Of a stretch of 64,000 nt of DNA, positions 63,680 through 64,000 are shown piece by piece. Under the pieces are notes generated by a model. That model made no database searches. It saw only the letters and a list, made by a program, of their open reading frames with translations, and was not told the DNA's origin. Made by a program: the position numbers and the translations under genes. The number at the start of each line of letters is the position of its first letter. Within the stretch, counting starts at the first letter, position 1. The stretch covers positions 682,001-746,000 of the forward strand of contig OY723306.1 in assembly GCA_963210315.1 (NCBI GenBank), in the 5' to 3' direction. Origin of the DNA: Rhynchopus euleeides. Lineage: Eukaryota; Euglenozoa; Diplonemea; Diplonemida; Diplonemidae.

Positions 63680-64000
63680 GTATGCCATGCCGCTTGCAAG
63701 TGCCATTGCGTGTGTTCAGATCGATGAAATAGAGGCAGCCACAAGCAGACGTCCCGGCGCGGCTCACGTTGAAAACGGGATTCTGCACACCCTCTTTTAT
63801 CCATTGCCTGTTGTGTGGAGGGCAGGGATGTTTCGGTGTCGTTTTTTTTCCGATTCGAAATCAGAAGGGGGGCAGGCCCCCCTAAATCCGTTTTCTGACA
63901 TCGATGCTTCTACACCACTATCTCCTCTGAATTATTCGCCACACCCACACCACTACACAGCACCGTGTGGGAAATGCCAGCCAGGTGACACTGGCCATCT
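63680..64000 (+). other. Probable intron or 3' end of the large helical-repeat gene
   Basis: Starts with GTATGCC after exon 2. A possible acceptor at 63719-63720 (GTGTGTTCAG) would open a further frame, but the implied 41-nt intron is much shorter than the others here (187 to 1276 nt). The last 150 bases are AT-richer with no clear coding signal. Confidence 0.35.

Overview
The window looks like nuclear DNA of a GC-rich protist. The best guess is a euglenozoan of the diplonemid type. Four things point that way. The protein genes contain ordinary GT-AG introns with a strict GTATG donor. Every gene I can support lies on the + strand, as in directional clusters. Several start codons sit shortly after a pyrimidine- or CA-rich stretch ending in AG, as spliced-leader acceptors do. 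One gene encodes a vaccinia VP39-type cap 2'-O-methyltransferase, a family that trypanosomes use to build spliced-leader cap 4. The large LINE also has the RT plus RNase H layout of the kinetoplastid Ingi/L1Tc group. None of this proves the lineage; no rRNA or spliced-leader RNA gene is present.

Layout: 38-1204 hypothetical protein; 1.9-3.3 kb two copies of a dispersed repeat (RepA); 3509-8880 a five-exon SLC12 cation-chloride cotransporter with an N-terminal PDZ-like domain; 8.9-12.3 kb apparently empty; 12310-13168 and 14983-15845 two non-autonomous hAT-type elements with exact 8-bp target duplications, either side of a small hypothetical gene (13612-14298); 16183-24776 a near full-length LINE set between two (CA)n tracts; 24812-28384 a young array of R1-R2-R1-(CA)n units; 28554-29723 a SEP-UBX protein; 31307-32056 a possible BRCT protein; 33579-34953 a small three-exon type I membrane protein; 36638-37630 a multipass membrane protein; 38278-39690 the VP39-like methyltransferase; 40350-43167 a two-exon GT61-type glycosyltransferase whose long intron holds three RepA copies.

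From 43826 to 53732 there is a nest of DNA transposons up to four deep, readable from terminal inverted repeats and target duplications. A hypothetical ORF follows (54382-55026). Next come two TA-flanked foldback elements, one inserted exactly into the target site of the other (55309-56902 and 56905-58051). Last is a long helical-repeat protein (58363 to at least 63679), tentatively a Nup188/Nup192-type nucleoporin, which probably continues beyond the window.

The host genes have no obvious common pathway. The main biology visible here is the repeat ecology: a LINE that appears to target (CA)n microsatellites and carries an OTU protease, short MITEs inside introns, and nested inverted-repeat elements with arrays of short palindromic words near their ends.
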